Part shown: positions 55,045 through 63,684 of the stretch, piece by piece
Position numbering within the stretch: the first letter of the stretch is position 1
Layout: each line of letters starts with the position of its first letter
Assembly: GCA_034506395.1 (NCBI GenBank)
Contig: JAPDPQ010000004.1
Location: 208,631 to 272,630, forward strand
Direction: 5' to 3'
DNA: 64,000 nucleotides
Origin: a candidate division KSB1 bacterium
GTDB lineage: Bacteria; Zhuqueibacterota; Zhuqueibacteria; Thermofontimicrobiales; Thermofontimicrobiaceae
Position numbers and translations under genes: made by a program
The notes under the pieces: model-generated
The model's input: only the letters and a program-made list of their open reading frames with translations
What the model was told of the DNA's origin: nothing
The model's database searches: none

Positions 55045-56460
55045 TTAGAGCTTATAAGCCGTCTTCACCAAATCGTAAGCCATGGATCGGCTCATTTTTC
55101 TGGCATCTTCGAAATCAATGATATGACGAGCCACCAACCCAGCCAGGAAATTGGAATCGATGCGCCGGGACAGATCGTGCCGTGCTGGAATGGATGGAAA
55201 GGCCCGGGTATCATCATTGAAGCCGGCCGTATTATATATGCCAGCCGTTTCAGTCACCATTTGACGATAGCGCGTCATTCCCTCAATGCTATCGTGAAAC
55301 CACCAGGCAGGTCCCAATTTCATGGCCGGATAATGCCCAGCCAGCGGCGCCAGCTCGCGCGAATAAGTGCTTTCATCCAAAGTAAAAACGATCAGCGTGA
55401 AACGTGGGTCATTGCCGTATTTATTTAATAGCTCATGAAGATTGCGAGTGTATTCGGTCTGAATCGGGATATCGCATCCCTTATCTGGGCCGAATTTTTG
55501 GAAGATGAATTGATTATGGTTGCGGAAGGATCCGGGATGAATTTGCATCACCAGCCCATCCTCGACGCTCATGCGAGCCATTTCCATCAACATATGAGCT
55601 GTGAATTGAGCAGCATCCGTCTCATTGGCCTTGCCTTTTAGCGCGCGCTGAAAGATCGACTCTACTTCGGCAGGGGATAATTCATGGGTGTATGGGCTAA
55701 CCACCCCCTGATCCGTGGAAACCGCACCCATAGATTTGAAAAATTGGCGACGCATTTCAAGCGCGTGAATAAAACGTTGAAAGTTGGTGATCTCCACACC
55801 GCTGGCACGTTCGAGCGCTTCGATCTGCTGCTTCCAGTTTGGATACGTGATATTGACCACCGCATCCGGGCGGAAACACGGGATGATGTTCCCCTTCCAA
55901 CCTGAATTTCTGATCTGCTGATGATATTCTAGCGAATCGGCAGCACCATCGGTGGTTGTCAAAACCTCGATATTAAATCGATCGAACATCGCCTGCGGCA
56001 AAAATTCTGGCTGTTGTAATTTCTCCGAAATTTGATCGTAAATCCGCATTGCGGTCTCGCCATTTAGCTTTTCCTTAATACCAAAAACCGTGGCAAACTC
56101 ATGATTCAACCAAACGCCGGTCGGAGTGCCAGCAAATAAATAATAGTGATCCCCAAATATCTGCCAGATCTTCCGATGATCGGTCTCTACTGGCGAACCA
56201 TCCACCGTTGGAATGCCCAGAGACTCCAATGGAATCCCCTGGGAATAGAGCATTCGAAAGATATAATGATCTGGGATCAAGATCAGTGCAGTTGGATCGG
56301 GAAATGGTTTGTTCTCAGCAAACAATTTCGGGTCCACATGTCCATGCGGGCTGACAATCGGAAGATTTTTTACTCCCTCATAAAGTTGGCGCGCGATTTT
56401 CCGAACAACTGGATTTGGGTCAAAAAAACGATCATCATCGAGGATTAATTTTGAGGCCAT
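55045..56460 (-). CDS. uxaC: Glucuronate isomerase
   Basis: A 471-residue uronate isomerase of the amidohydrolase superfamily. The opening metal site is SPHGHVDPKLFAENKPFPDP; LIPDHYIFRMLYSQGI and ATTDGAADSLEYHQQIR follow; LPTxD-type residues are replaced by the TTDGAAD stretch, and LGPAWWFHDSIEGMTRYRQM is the C-terminal signature. It converts D-glucuronate to D-fructuronate (and galacturonate to tagaturonate). It is the first enzyme gene after the LacI regulator on this strand. Confidence 0.92.
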   Translation of the reverse strand: MASKLILDDDRFFDPNPVVRKIARQLYEGVKNLPIVSPHGHVDPKLFAENKPFPDPTALILIPDHYIFRMLYSQGIPLESLGIPTVDGSPVETDHRKIWQIFGDHYYLFAGTPTGVWLNHEFATVFGIKEKLNGETAMRIYDQISEKLQQPEFLPQAMFDRFNIEVLTTTDGAADSLEYHQQIRNSGWKGNIIPCFRPDAVVNITYPNWKQQIEALERASGVEITNFQRFIHALEMRRQFFKSMGAVSTDQGVVSPYTHELSPAEVESIFQRALKGKANETDAAQFTAHMLMEMARMSVEDGLVMQIHPGSFRNHNQFIFQKFGPDKGCDIPIQTEYTRNLHELLNKYGNDPRFTLIVFTLDESTYSRELAPLAGHYPAMKLGPAWWFHDSIEGMTRYRQMVTETAGIYNTAGFNDDTRAFPSIPARHDLSRRIDSNFLAGLVARHIIDFEDARKMSRSMAYDLVKTAYKL

Positions 56461-56591
56461 AACCTTCCATGCTCCCCAGTTAATTATTAGGTTTTGAAAA
56501 TCAGAATATCCTAAATTGCTCCTTCATCCCTGCGACTCCAAGCAGCCTTGAGAAAAGTGACTCCTGTATTCGCAGAGTTCATTTTGCCCAA

Positions 56592-57611
56592 TTATGATTC
56601 ATGTCTTGTACAGGATTTTCGTTCAATGAGCTTCACTTCCAAAATCAATTTCTCATTTAGAAATCGTTCAGGTTGTTGCATCTGTTGTATTAACATTTCT
56701 GCTGCCTTGTAACCAATCTCATAAGCTGGCACGTGAACCGTAGTTAACGGGATAGAAAGAAAGGCACTGATATCAATGTCATCGAAACCCAATACTGAGA
56801 CCTGATCGGGTACAGCGATGCCGAGCTGTTGCAGCGCATTGATCAGCCCAATAGCGACAAGATCATTGTAGCAGAATACAGCACTGGGAATCGATTTTGT
56901 ATTCGAAAAAAAGTTCATAGCAGCTTGGTAGCTACTGGCGATGGAAGATCCAGCCGGCTGCGTCCGATCCTTTGGGATGGGCAAATTGTGTTCGATGAAT
57001 GCCTGATGATAACCTGCCAAACGATCCCGACTATGGGAGGAATAAGATGGGCCTGCAAAATAAGCGATGTCACGATGCCCCAATTGGATCAAATAACTCA
57101 CGGCCATCTGTGCGGCGCGAACGTTATCAATATCCACAACATTGGTGCTATAATTGCCAATCGCTCCCAGCGTTACCAACGGGATCTTTTTCCGCAATAG
57201 CTCGGCAAGATGCAAAAAATCCATCTCCTGGTCCTGCAATGGCGAAACAATTAACCCATCCACGCGCTGGCTCACCAGCGTTTCGATGCTCTGCAATTCT
57301 TGTGCGGGGGATAATTCTGAACTACCCAATAGCACGGTGTAGCCGTTCTCGCAGCAACAATCGAACACCCCTTTCATCACCCTGGCAAAATAAGGGTTAT
57401 CGATCTCCTTTATCACCAGGCCAATACATCGGGTTTTTCGAATGGATAGCGATCGAGCGACTTCGCTGGGACGATAATTGAGCCGCTTGATCACCTCTAA
57501 AACCTTGTCGCGCGTGGCTGGCGCCACTGTGGATTTGTTATTTAATACGGCTGAGACCGTCGCTTTTGACACGTTGGCCACTCGAGCGACATCTTCAATC
57601 GTAATGTTCAT
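56592..57611 (-). CDS. LacI-family transcriptional regulator
   Basis: A 339-residue regulator. The N-terminal helix-turn-helix ITIEDVARVANVSKATVSAV and the hinge region YRPSEVARSLSIRKT are standard LacI type; the effector domain carries VDGLIVSPL, HRDIAYFAGPSYSSHSRDRL and VSVLGFDDIDISAFLSIPLT. It is placed upstream of the hexuronate genes and most likely represses them until a hexuronate derivative binds. A palindrome in its own promoter region suggests autoregulation. Confidence 0.9.
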   Translation of the reverse strand: MNITIEDVARVANVSKATVSAVLNNKSTVAPATRDKVLEVIKRLNYRPSEVARSLSIRKTRCIGLVIKEIDNPYFARVMKGVFDCCCENGYTVLLGSSELSPAQELQSIETLVSQRVDGLIVSPLQDQEMDFLHLAELLRKKIPLVTLGAIGNYSTNVVDIDNVRAAQMAVSYLIQLGHRDIAYFAGPSYSSHSRDRLAGYHQAFIEHNLPIPKDRTQPAGSSIASSYQAAMNFFSNTKSIPSAVFCYNDLVAIGLINALQQLGIAVPDQVSVLGFDDIDISAFLSIPLTTVHVPAYEIGYKAAEMLIQQMQQPERFLNEKLILEVKLIERKSCTRHES

Positions 57612-57681
57612 TTGATGAACCGATTTTTTGAATGATATTAAAGAATCATCTTATTGGTAATAATCTAATTAATCAGGCATT

Positions 57682-57741
57682 ATTATAACATTTTTTGAAC
57701 CGCTTCAAATAATAAGATATAACTTTTTTGCTCAATGTCAA
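57682..57741 (-). promoter_or_regulatory. Putative promoter and LacI-type operator of the regulator gene
   Basis: On the minus strand TTGACA (57736-57741) is followed after 16 bases by TATCTT (57714-57719). A near-perfect palindrome, TTGAAGCGGTTCAA, with central CG lies at 57695-57708, and a perfect TATAAT lies at 57682-57687, 16 bases after TTTGAA (57704-57709). The palindrome overlaps either promoter choice, so binding would block initiation. The match to the downstream LacI protein is inferred from position only. Confidence 0.55.
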
Positions 57742-57938
57742 GCAAAATTTTTGGTCATAATAACAATATGAATACACCGCCCGTTAGCTAATCTTCTCTC
57801 GGCGCTCTCTTTTTTGTTATGGACCAGATAAATAGCATTTGCCGACCAGTCCAACGCCGATCTTGAGTCATTCATTGCCGATCGATCAAAAGTGCCAGCG
57901 AAAGAAATGAACTCCTTTTATTAGTTAGCGTTGGCTGA

Positions 57939-57973
57939 CAAAAAAAATCCTTCCGCTTCATCAGCGGAAGGAT
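57939..57973 (-). terminator. Rho-independent terminator of the galU transcript
   Basis: On the minus strand ATCCTTCCGCT and AGCGGAAGGAT form an 11-bp perfect stem with a GATGA loop, followed by about eight T. It lies about 35 bases after the galU stop and separates galU from the LacI regulator gene; the rest of 57612-58008 is the regulator's promoter region with no gene. Confidence 0.9.
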
Positions 57974-58008
57974 CGAACCAAGTTAAAACGAATCCACGAT
58001 ATCAGTGA

Positions 58009-58896
58009 TCAGAGGGCATCATCTTCGTCTGCCATGCAGTTCACGATTTCCAAAAGAAACTTCCTGAACTCTGCAGCGAATTCCTTGCGCTTCAAAGCGA
58101 ATTCTACCGTGGTCTTCAAATAGTCCAGCTTGTTTCCGATGTCGTACCGTTTGCCTTCGATGATATTGGCGTAGATGTTCTCCCGGCGCAACATGAGCCG
58201 CATTGCATCGGTCAATTGAATCTCGTTATTCTTTCCCGGCGGCGTTTGCTCGATCGCCTTGTAAATCTCCGGAGTCAATATATACCGTCCTGCGATCGCC
58301 AAATTGGAAGGACTTCGCTCTGGGTCTGGCTTTTCCACTAATTCAGTTACCTCCCAAATGCTATCGCTGAGCATTTTTCCACCGATGATCCCATAACGGG
58401 AGACTTTTTCGCTCGGTACAGGTTCGACGGCGATGATAGTGGCGCGAAATTGATTGTAAACATCGATGAGTTGCTGTGTAACAGGGATGACTGAATCGAC
58501 AATCGTATCACCTAACAGGACGGCGAACGGCTCGTTCCCAGTATGCAGCCGAGCTTGATAGATGGCATCGCCCAGGCCATTCAGTTCCTTCTGCCGTATA
58601 AAATGGATGTTGGCCATGTCAGCGATATGACGGATTTCATTATACAAAGTTCGATCATTATTGTTGCCCAGCCGGGCTTCCAACTCAAAATTTCGATCAA
58701 AATGGTCCTCGATCGCTCGCTTGCCTTTGCCCGAAATGATCAAAATATCATCAATCCCAGAATCCACTGCTTCCTGGACAACATATTGGATGGTCGGCGT
58801 ATCGATGATCGGTAGCATCTCCTTGGGCTGAGCTTTTGTTGCCGGCAAAAATCGGGTTCCCAAACCGGCGGCGGGTATCACTGCTTTTCTCACCAT
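58009..58896 (-). CDS. galU: UTP-glucose-1-phosphate uridylyltransferase
   Basis: A 295-residue GalU-type enzyme. The nucleotide site AVIPAAGLGTRFLPATKAQP with KEMLPIIDTPTIQYVVQEAV is complete, and the second half shows ELVEKPDPERSPSNLAIAGR and a GKNNEIQLTDAM loop. It makes UDP-glucose. It follows the glucuronokinase-like gene by 18 bp, so the two are probably one operon ended by the terminator at 57939; this raises the possibility that it also uses glucuronate 1-phosphate. Confidence 0.92.
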   Translation of the reverse strand: MVRKAVIPAAGLGTRFLPATKAQPKEMLPIIDTPTIQYVVQEAVDSGIDDILIISGKGKRAIEDHFDRNFELEARLGNNNDRTLYNEIRHIADMANIHFIRQKELNGLGDAIYQARLHTGNEPFAVLLGDTIVDSVIPVTQQLIDVYNQFRATIIAVEPVPSEKVSRYGIIGGKMLSDSIWEVTELVEKPDPERSPSNLAIAGRYILTPEIYKAIEQTPPGKNNEIQLTDAMRLMLRRENIYANIIEGKRYDIGNKLDYLKTTVEFALKRKEFAAEFRKFLLEIVNCMADEDDAL

Positions 58897-58914
58897 GCGA
58901 ATCCAATTCTCCTA

Positions 58915-59910
58915 TCACAAAATGTAAGGTTTTATCACTCTTGCTTTGATTTTTTTCAATTCGACCACCAATCGAGTTAACATGTCATCATCTTGATAGA
59001 TGCCAACAATAGACCCCCCAGAACCAGCAAATTTCGCTGAAGCTCCGCAATCGCGAGCCGTCTTCACCAATTGAAGGTTGCTCTCGCTGATATTCATGAT
59101 CTCCCGTCGACGGTCGAAATTCTCATTGATCAGCTCGTTGAGTCGCTTGAGATCGCGCTTTAGAATCGCTTCCCTTCCCTCTTCGGCTATGTCAGCAATT
59201 CGTTTTAGTGTAGCGATCACATGGGGATCGCCGCGCTCCCAGCGGGTCTTAATATCGCTCAGGACTTTGCCCGAAACCTTACCTAACTCGGTCTTGTATG
59301 CAATGTAAAGTGGCGGAAGAAGCCTCGGATCGATCCGCTCATACTCACCGTGCCCCTTGGCCTCCATTATGGCACGATCAAAATTCATGTAAACGCACCC
59401 TTCATACGCTTGAATAACTCGATCCTGCAAACCAGCGTTGATCCCTAATTCGTCCACTTCTGCTGAAAGCACAATATTGGGCAAAATCTCCTGAGGAATT
59501 TTCACCCGATAGAACTTCATCAACGCGCGCATTGTTGCGGTGATGATTGCGCTGGATCCAGCCAATCCCACCTGCCTGGGGATCGAAGAATGATAACGGA
59601 TCGTGAAATTCTGGTTGCTCAACTTGATGCTATGGGACTCACAGTACTCATAAAATTTCTTGATCGCTGCTTTGATCAATCGATCTCCACCATAATAGCC
59701 CACCAAGTTGACCGACTCCACCATGTCATAAATATTCCGATAGACATTTCGATCCTCAAGTTGCGATTCGATCCGCAACTCGGGTGTCTCATATAAAGAT
59801 ACATGAGCCCCAAAATTTTTCACGATAATCGAAATCGTTTTGCCAAAATAACCATCCGAGGGATTGCCCAATAGACCAGCCCGCGCATAAGCTCGCGCTT
59901 CGATAATCAT
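58915..59910 (-). CDS. GHMP-family kinase resembling plant glucuronokinase
   Basis: A 331-residue GHMP kinase. The opening ARAYARAGLLGNPSDGYFGK, the YYGGDRLIKAAIKKFYEYC stretch, ATP loop RQVGLAGSSAIITATMRAL, AGLQDRVIQAYEGCVYMNFD and C-terminal AKFAGSGGSIVGIY correspond closely, from memory, to plant glucuronokinase, which makes D-glucuronate 1-phosphate. Other GHMP sugar kinases (L-arabinokinase, heptokinase) share the loops but not this opening. Coupled to galU and next to glucuronate isomerase, it suggests UDP-glucuronate salvage. GAGGAA lies 7 bases before its ATG. Confidence 0.78.
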   Translation of the reverse strand: MIIEARAYARAGLLGNPSDGYFGKTISIIVKNFGAHVSLYETPELRIESQLEDRNVYRNIYDMVESVNLVGYYGGDRLIKAAIKKFYEYCESHSIKLSNQNFTIRYHSSIPRQVGLAGSSAIITATMRALMKFYRVKIPQEILPNIVLSAEVDELGINAGLQDRVIQAYEGCVYMNFDRAIMEAKGHGEYERIDPRLLPPLYIAYKTELGKVSGKVLSDIKTRWERGDPHVIATLKRIADIAEEGREAILKRDLKRLNELINENFDRRREIMNISESNLQLVKTARDCGASAKFAGSGGSIVGIYQDDDMLTRLVVELKKIKARVIKPYIL

Positions 59911-60469
59911 ACTCTATTCCTCAATTTGACGGGATAAAATCGGTGATATTTTAAAGAATTCGCGATAACTACCTCATTATCCAACTGCACACTTCTTGGG
60001 TCTGCTCCAGATCGCCGAATAAGTGGCGATAATATAATGCGAGTTTCATTGAGAATCAAGTGAATATTTTTAGCGAAATAAGTTTTTTGAGCCAATCCAT
60101 TAAATAAATGACCCGATAGTTCCGACAATGTCTCAATCTCGTCAGCTCTCCGCTTGACATTCAAAGAAAATTTTTTTATATTTTTACTGCTTGACCTATA
60201 TTTTCGTTTTAGACTGAGAAAAGCTGGACCAGATCGTTTGATCATTCACATTTAACCCAAAGAGGTGTACGATCGCCTGAACGCGCCGAGGCCAGAACCA
60301 ACATTATTTGGAAGGCGCATCTGGTTTATATGGGATCGTTCGTATTCCTGTCTTCGTTCGTTGTAAAACTTTTCGCTGATCCGATCATCAGCTTGCCCCT
60401 AGCCTGGACAGGTCATGGGGTAAGATTTCGGATTGGCTATGCAAATGATCCAGGGAGGAGCTGAAAATC
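59911..60469. other. Divergent gap with one doubtful small frame
   Basis: About 560 bases between the divergent kinase and GTPase genes. A 112-codon minus-strand frame (59907-60245) overlaps the kinase start by 4 bases but has no ribosome site and no recognisable family, so it is left uncalled. No clear promoter or hairpin stood out. Confidence 0.45.
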
Positions 60470-61462
60470 ATGCCTGCCAATCTGACGCCCCAATATTTAG
60501 CAGCTGAAGAGCGGTATAAACAGGCAAAGGATGACCGCGAGAAGCTGAAGGCCTTAAAAGAGATGATGGCCTACATCCCGAAGCATAAAGGCACTGAGAA
60601 AATGCAGGCAGAAATCAAGCGAAAAATTGCCCGCTTGAAGGATGAGATGGAAGGCGGAAAATCGAAAGGTGGGCATCGTTTTAGCTATAGTGTCGAGCGG
60701 GAGGGCGCAGCCCAGGTGGTGGTCGTCGGGCCGCCCAATGTCGGAAAATCATTGTTGATCTCTCAATTGACTGGCACTCAATTAGAAGTCGCCGATTACC
60801 CATACACCACTCGGATGTTCCAGCCTGCCATGATGCCTTATCAAGATATCCAAGTTCAATTGGTCGATTTACCACCCCTTTCTAAAGAATTCACCGAAAA
60901 TTGGATTTCTTCCATGATTCGGGTTGCCGACATGATGCTACTGGTGATCGATGTCAGCCGGGACGATGCCATCGAGCAATTGGACACCACGCTTGAAATT
61001 TTGGAGCGGTTCAAAATTAAGCCGCTGAACATTACCGGAGATAACGATGGAAATTTTTCGCACTATGCAATTTTGAAAACACTTTTGATCGCTAATAAAA
61101 TTGACCTGCCTCAGGCCCTGGTCAATTTCCAAATTCTAAGCGAATTGTATGGAAACCAGTTCGAACTCATCCCAGTATCAGCGCTTTCGCAACACAATCT
61201 CCCGCAGCTTAAAGAGATAATGGTCGCGAGATTGGAGATCATTCGAGTCTATTCTAAGCGCCCGGGCCATGAGCCAGAAATGGATCGTCCTTTTACTTTT
61301 CGCAAAGGCAGTACATTGCTCGACTTTGCCCGGGCGGTCCATAAAGATTTTGCAGAGAAACTTAAATTTGCTCGCGTTTGGGGCAGCTCGGTGTTCGAGG
61401 GGCAGCGCATTAATCGAGATTACATTCTTCAAGATAAAGATATCATCGAACTTCACATTTGA
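60470..61462 (+). CDS. DRG/Obg-like GTPase with C-terminal TGS domain
   Basis: A 330-residue P-loop GTPase. An N-terminal helical hairpin (residues about 10-60) precedes G1 VVVGPPNVGKSLLISQLTG, a T-rich G2 DYPYTT, G3 QLVDLPPLS (DxxP instead of DxxG), G4 IANKIDL and a G5-like PVSAL. The end, RPFTFRKGSTLLDFARAVHK to DYILQDKDIIELHI, is a TGS domain. The plan is that of archaeal/eukaryotic DRG proteins, which bind ribosomes. GGGAGGAG precedes the ATG. It converges with the acyl carrier gene. Confidence 0.87.
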   Translation: MPANLTPQYLAAEERYKQAKDDREKLKALKEMMAYIPKHKGTEKMQAEIKRKIARLKDEMEGGKSKGGHRFSYSVEREGAAQVVVVGPPNVGKSLLISQLTGTQLEVADYPYTTRMFQPAMMPYQDIQVQLVDLPPLSKEFTENWISSMIRVADMMLLVIDVSRDDAIEQLDTTLEILERFKIKPLNITGDNDGNFSHYAILKTLLIANKIDLPQALVNFQILSELYGNQFELIPVSALSQHNLPQLKEIMVARLEIIRVYSKRPGHEPEMDRPFTFRKGSTLLDFARAVHKDFAEKLKFARVWGSSVFEGQRINRDYILQDKDIIELHI

Positions 61463-61481
61463 CGCCGCCCCAGATGCCCAG

Positions 61482-61721
61482 CTATTGTCTCTTCAGGATA
61501 TTTTCGATAAACTCTACCGCCTTGCCCACAGTTTTGACGCTCAGCGCAGCGTCCTCGTCCATTTCAATATCAAATTCCGCCTCAAAAGCAGCCACCAGCT
61601 CAATGCTGGCCATCGAATCCGCTCCCAAATCCTTCACAAAATCCGAGTCGTCTTTTATATCTTCGAGTTTCACCTTCAACTGCCGTGCAATGACGTTCTT
61701 TACACGTTCTTCTACGGTCAT
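61482..61721 (-). CDS. acpP: Acyl carrier protein
   Basis: A 79-residue acidic protein with the phosphopantetheine site DLGADSMASIELVAAFEAEF; the Ser of DSM carries the prosthetic group. The DSL of housekeeping ACPs reads DSM here. AGGAGG lies 8 bases before ATG 61721, which sets the start against the longer frame from 61763. No fab gene is nearby, so a specialised carrier is as likely as the fatty-acid one. Confidence 0.9.
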   Translation of the reverse strand: MTVEERVKNVIARQLKVKLEDIKDDSDFVKDLGADSMASIELVAAFEAEFDIEMDEDAALSVKTVGKAVEFIENILKRQ

Positions 61722-61945
61722 GATAAATAGCCTCCTGTTTTCTTCTGAGTTTAATCTTTCCACTTTTTGCTTAATACTTTTTCAAAACAAATGGATTGGC
61801 ATCAAGCTGGACCTTTATTCCAAACCTTTAGCCTCTCTTGTCCCACAAGTTGCTTAACTTGTTTCTGTTTTAAAAAGCAAAATTCGATTAGACTCGCTTA
61901 TCGCTTTCGGTGCGCTGGTCATCAGCGTCAACCTAAGAGCATTAT

Positions 61946-62045
61946 GCCATTCTGAGCGACCACATGAAGGGAAGAATCTCCTGATTGAGCTCAAGAGTGT
62001 ACATTTATAAGGGATTCTTCATCGTTTCGCTCCTTAGAATGACAG
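61946..62045. repeat. Dispersed hairpin element with GCCATTCTGAGCG/CTTAGAATGAC ends
   Basis: CATTCTGAGCG at the left is mirrored by CGCTCCTTAGAATG at the right, and GAAGAATCTC by GGGATTCTTC inside. It is a close relative of the element at 52387. The rest of the gap (61722-62253) shows no gene; a GGTTGACGC stretch nearby repeats once on each side of the element (61924-61932 inverted, 62068-62077). Confidence 0.65.
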
Positions 62046-62253
62046 CATCTACCCATGGATTCGCTGAGGTTGACGCCAAAGATCCGCCGGCGAACGGGAA
62101 ACTCCTCGAAAGCTGACGAGGAATGAAATCCCCATCCGTTTCACAGTGGATGACATGGCGACAGAGCTTGTTTTGCCACAGAAACCGACTAATTCGTTCC
62201 GAATATCAGTTTCCACAATACATTTATCGCTCAATAGCATGCCACTTTGGTGA

Positions 62254-63519
62254 TCAGCTTTGACTTTGAAATCCTTTTTTTATCCAATAACTTCGCTCTT
62301 CCTTGGTCATTTCGAACACGGTCCTCAACAGCGCCTCGTCCTCTGGCGTCAATTGAACCTTGCGACGCGCCATGGCCTTGGCCGCCGTGTCGACCATATG
62401 TTGAAATCCAAATCCCTTTGTAGCGCGATTATTGATGAACCAGCAGAACGAGGGCACAAATTTCGGGATCAAAGCACCAGCATTGACGACATTGCTCATA
62501 ATACCAACGACAGCGCCAGTCGTAAAAAGCGTGCCGATGCTGGTCTTGGTGTGATCGCCAATGAATGATCCGACTTTTAAATCCCGAGAATCGACTAACT
62601 CGCCCTTGATATAAATTTGCACCGAGGTATAATCGTTCTTCAGATCGCTATTTGTGGTAAATGCGCCAAGGTTTACCCATTCGCACACATACGCATGTCC
62701 CAGGAATCCATCATGGTGTTTATTGGAATAGCCGTGGATGATGCTCTCCTCAATTTCCCCCCGCACACGGCATACAGGTCCGATGGCGCAGCCCTCCCGA
62801 ATGTTGCCGCCGAACACCTGCGTTTGTGCCCCTATGGCATTGGGGCCTTCGATATGCGTATAAGGATGAACGATCACATCCTGATCTAGAATAATCGGGC
62901 CATGGCTGGTATCGAGCGTCACAAACGGCCGCACGGATGCACCAGAGGCGATGTGGATCAAATTCGGATCTCCCACGATCGCTGCCTGGGGGGAAAGCTC
63001 GCCGTGGATCCCCCGATACTCAATGTGCTGAAAATCATCGGCGATGGCCTTGCTGTTGTGCTGGATCAAATTCCATGGAAAGCAAATCAATTTCGCATCG
63101 ATATTTTTATTCGGCAACCGATCTGCCGCTCTCTTCAGCAACTCGCCCACGTTATTGGCACCGATCTGCTGCACCGTAGAAGCCTTTAATCGAGCATAGA
63201 TGATCTGTCCCTCGGACTGGGCAACTTCCTCAGGCCCTTCAACTTGCAAGGTGATATCTATTGCTAACAGCCGTCCATTTACCAATAGTAAATCCCCATT
63301 CAGCGCGTTGAACTGGTTCACCCGATCGGCGCCATATTTTTTCGAAAATACTGGTGCCAGATATTCGCGCATAAAATAGTAATAATCCTGATCCCCCAAA
63401 AGCCGCTGGATCTTTTGCACAAGTTTCGTATGGCCACATTTCAGCTCATAAACAGGTCGCAAATATGTCAATGGATACAAATTGTCAAACTGATCATCTT
63501 CAAAAATGATTACTTTCAT
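62254..63519 (-). CDS. GlmU-like sugar nucleotidyltransferase/left-handed beta-helix protein
   Basis: A 421-residue protein. The N-terminal third begins MKVIIFEDDQFDNLYPLTYL and lacks the usual GxGxR loop, having RPVYELKCGHTKLVQKIQRL instead. From residue about 230 a left-handed beta-helix with hexapeptide repeats follows: VGDPNLIHIASGASVRPFVT, IILDQDVIVHPYTHIEGPNA, GNIREGCAIGPVCRVRGEIE. This layout is that of the GlmU-like family annotated as putative sugar-1-phosphate transferases in Bacteroidota and relatives. It probably serves amino-sugar nucleotide synthesis; NagB lies upstream. ATG 63519 is preferred to 63636. Confidence 0.8.
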   Translation of the reverse strand: MKVIIFEDDQFDNLYPLTYLRPVYELKCGHTKLVQKIQRLLGDQDYYYFMREYLAPVFSKKYGADRVNQFNALNGDLLLVNGRLLAIDITLQVEGPEEVAQSEGQIIYARLKASTVQQIGANNVGELLKRAADRLPNKNIDAKLICFPWNLIQHNSKAIADDFQHIEYRGIHGELSPQAAIVGDPNLIHIASGASVRPFVTLDTSHGPIILDQDVIVHPYTHIEGPNAIGAQTQVFGGNIREGCAIGPVCRVRGEIEESIIHGYSNKHHDGFLGHAYVCEWVNLGAFTTNSDLKNDYTSVQIYIKGELVDSRDLKVGSFIGDHTKTSIGTLFTTGAVVGIMSNVVNAGALIPKFVPSFCWFINNRATKGFGFQHMVDTAAKAMARRKVQLTPEDEALLRTVFEMTKEERSYWIKKGFQSQS

Positions 63520-63684
63520 AACGGTCTCCAGAATTTTATTGTTCAGAAATTGTTTCTCGTGATCAGAATCATTGGACCGCAAAATCTGGGGATGATCGGC
63601 TGCAAAAAGCAGTAGCATAGACTCAAATCTGCCCATGGTTTGCTGCGCCGGCCTTATTTCAGCCGATTCATCCCCGGAATCAGT

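Noticed and set aside
59907-60245. 112-codon minus-strand frame before the glucuronokinase-like gene
   Set aside because: The 4-base overlap is suggestive, but no ribosome site precedes it and the basic, low-complexity translation resembles nothing known.
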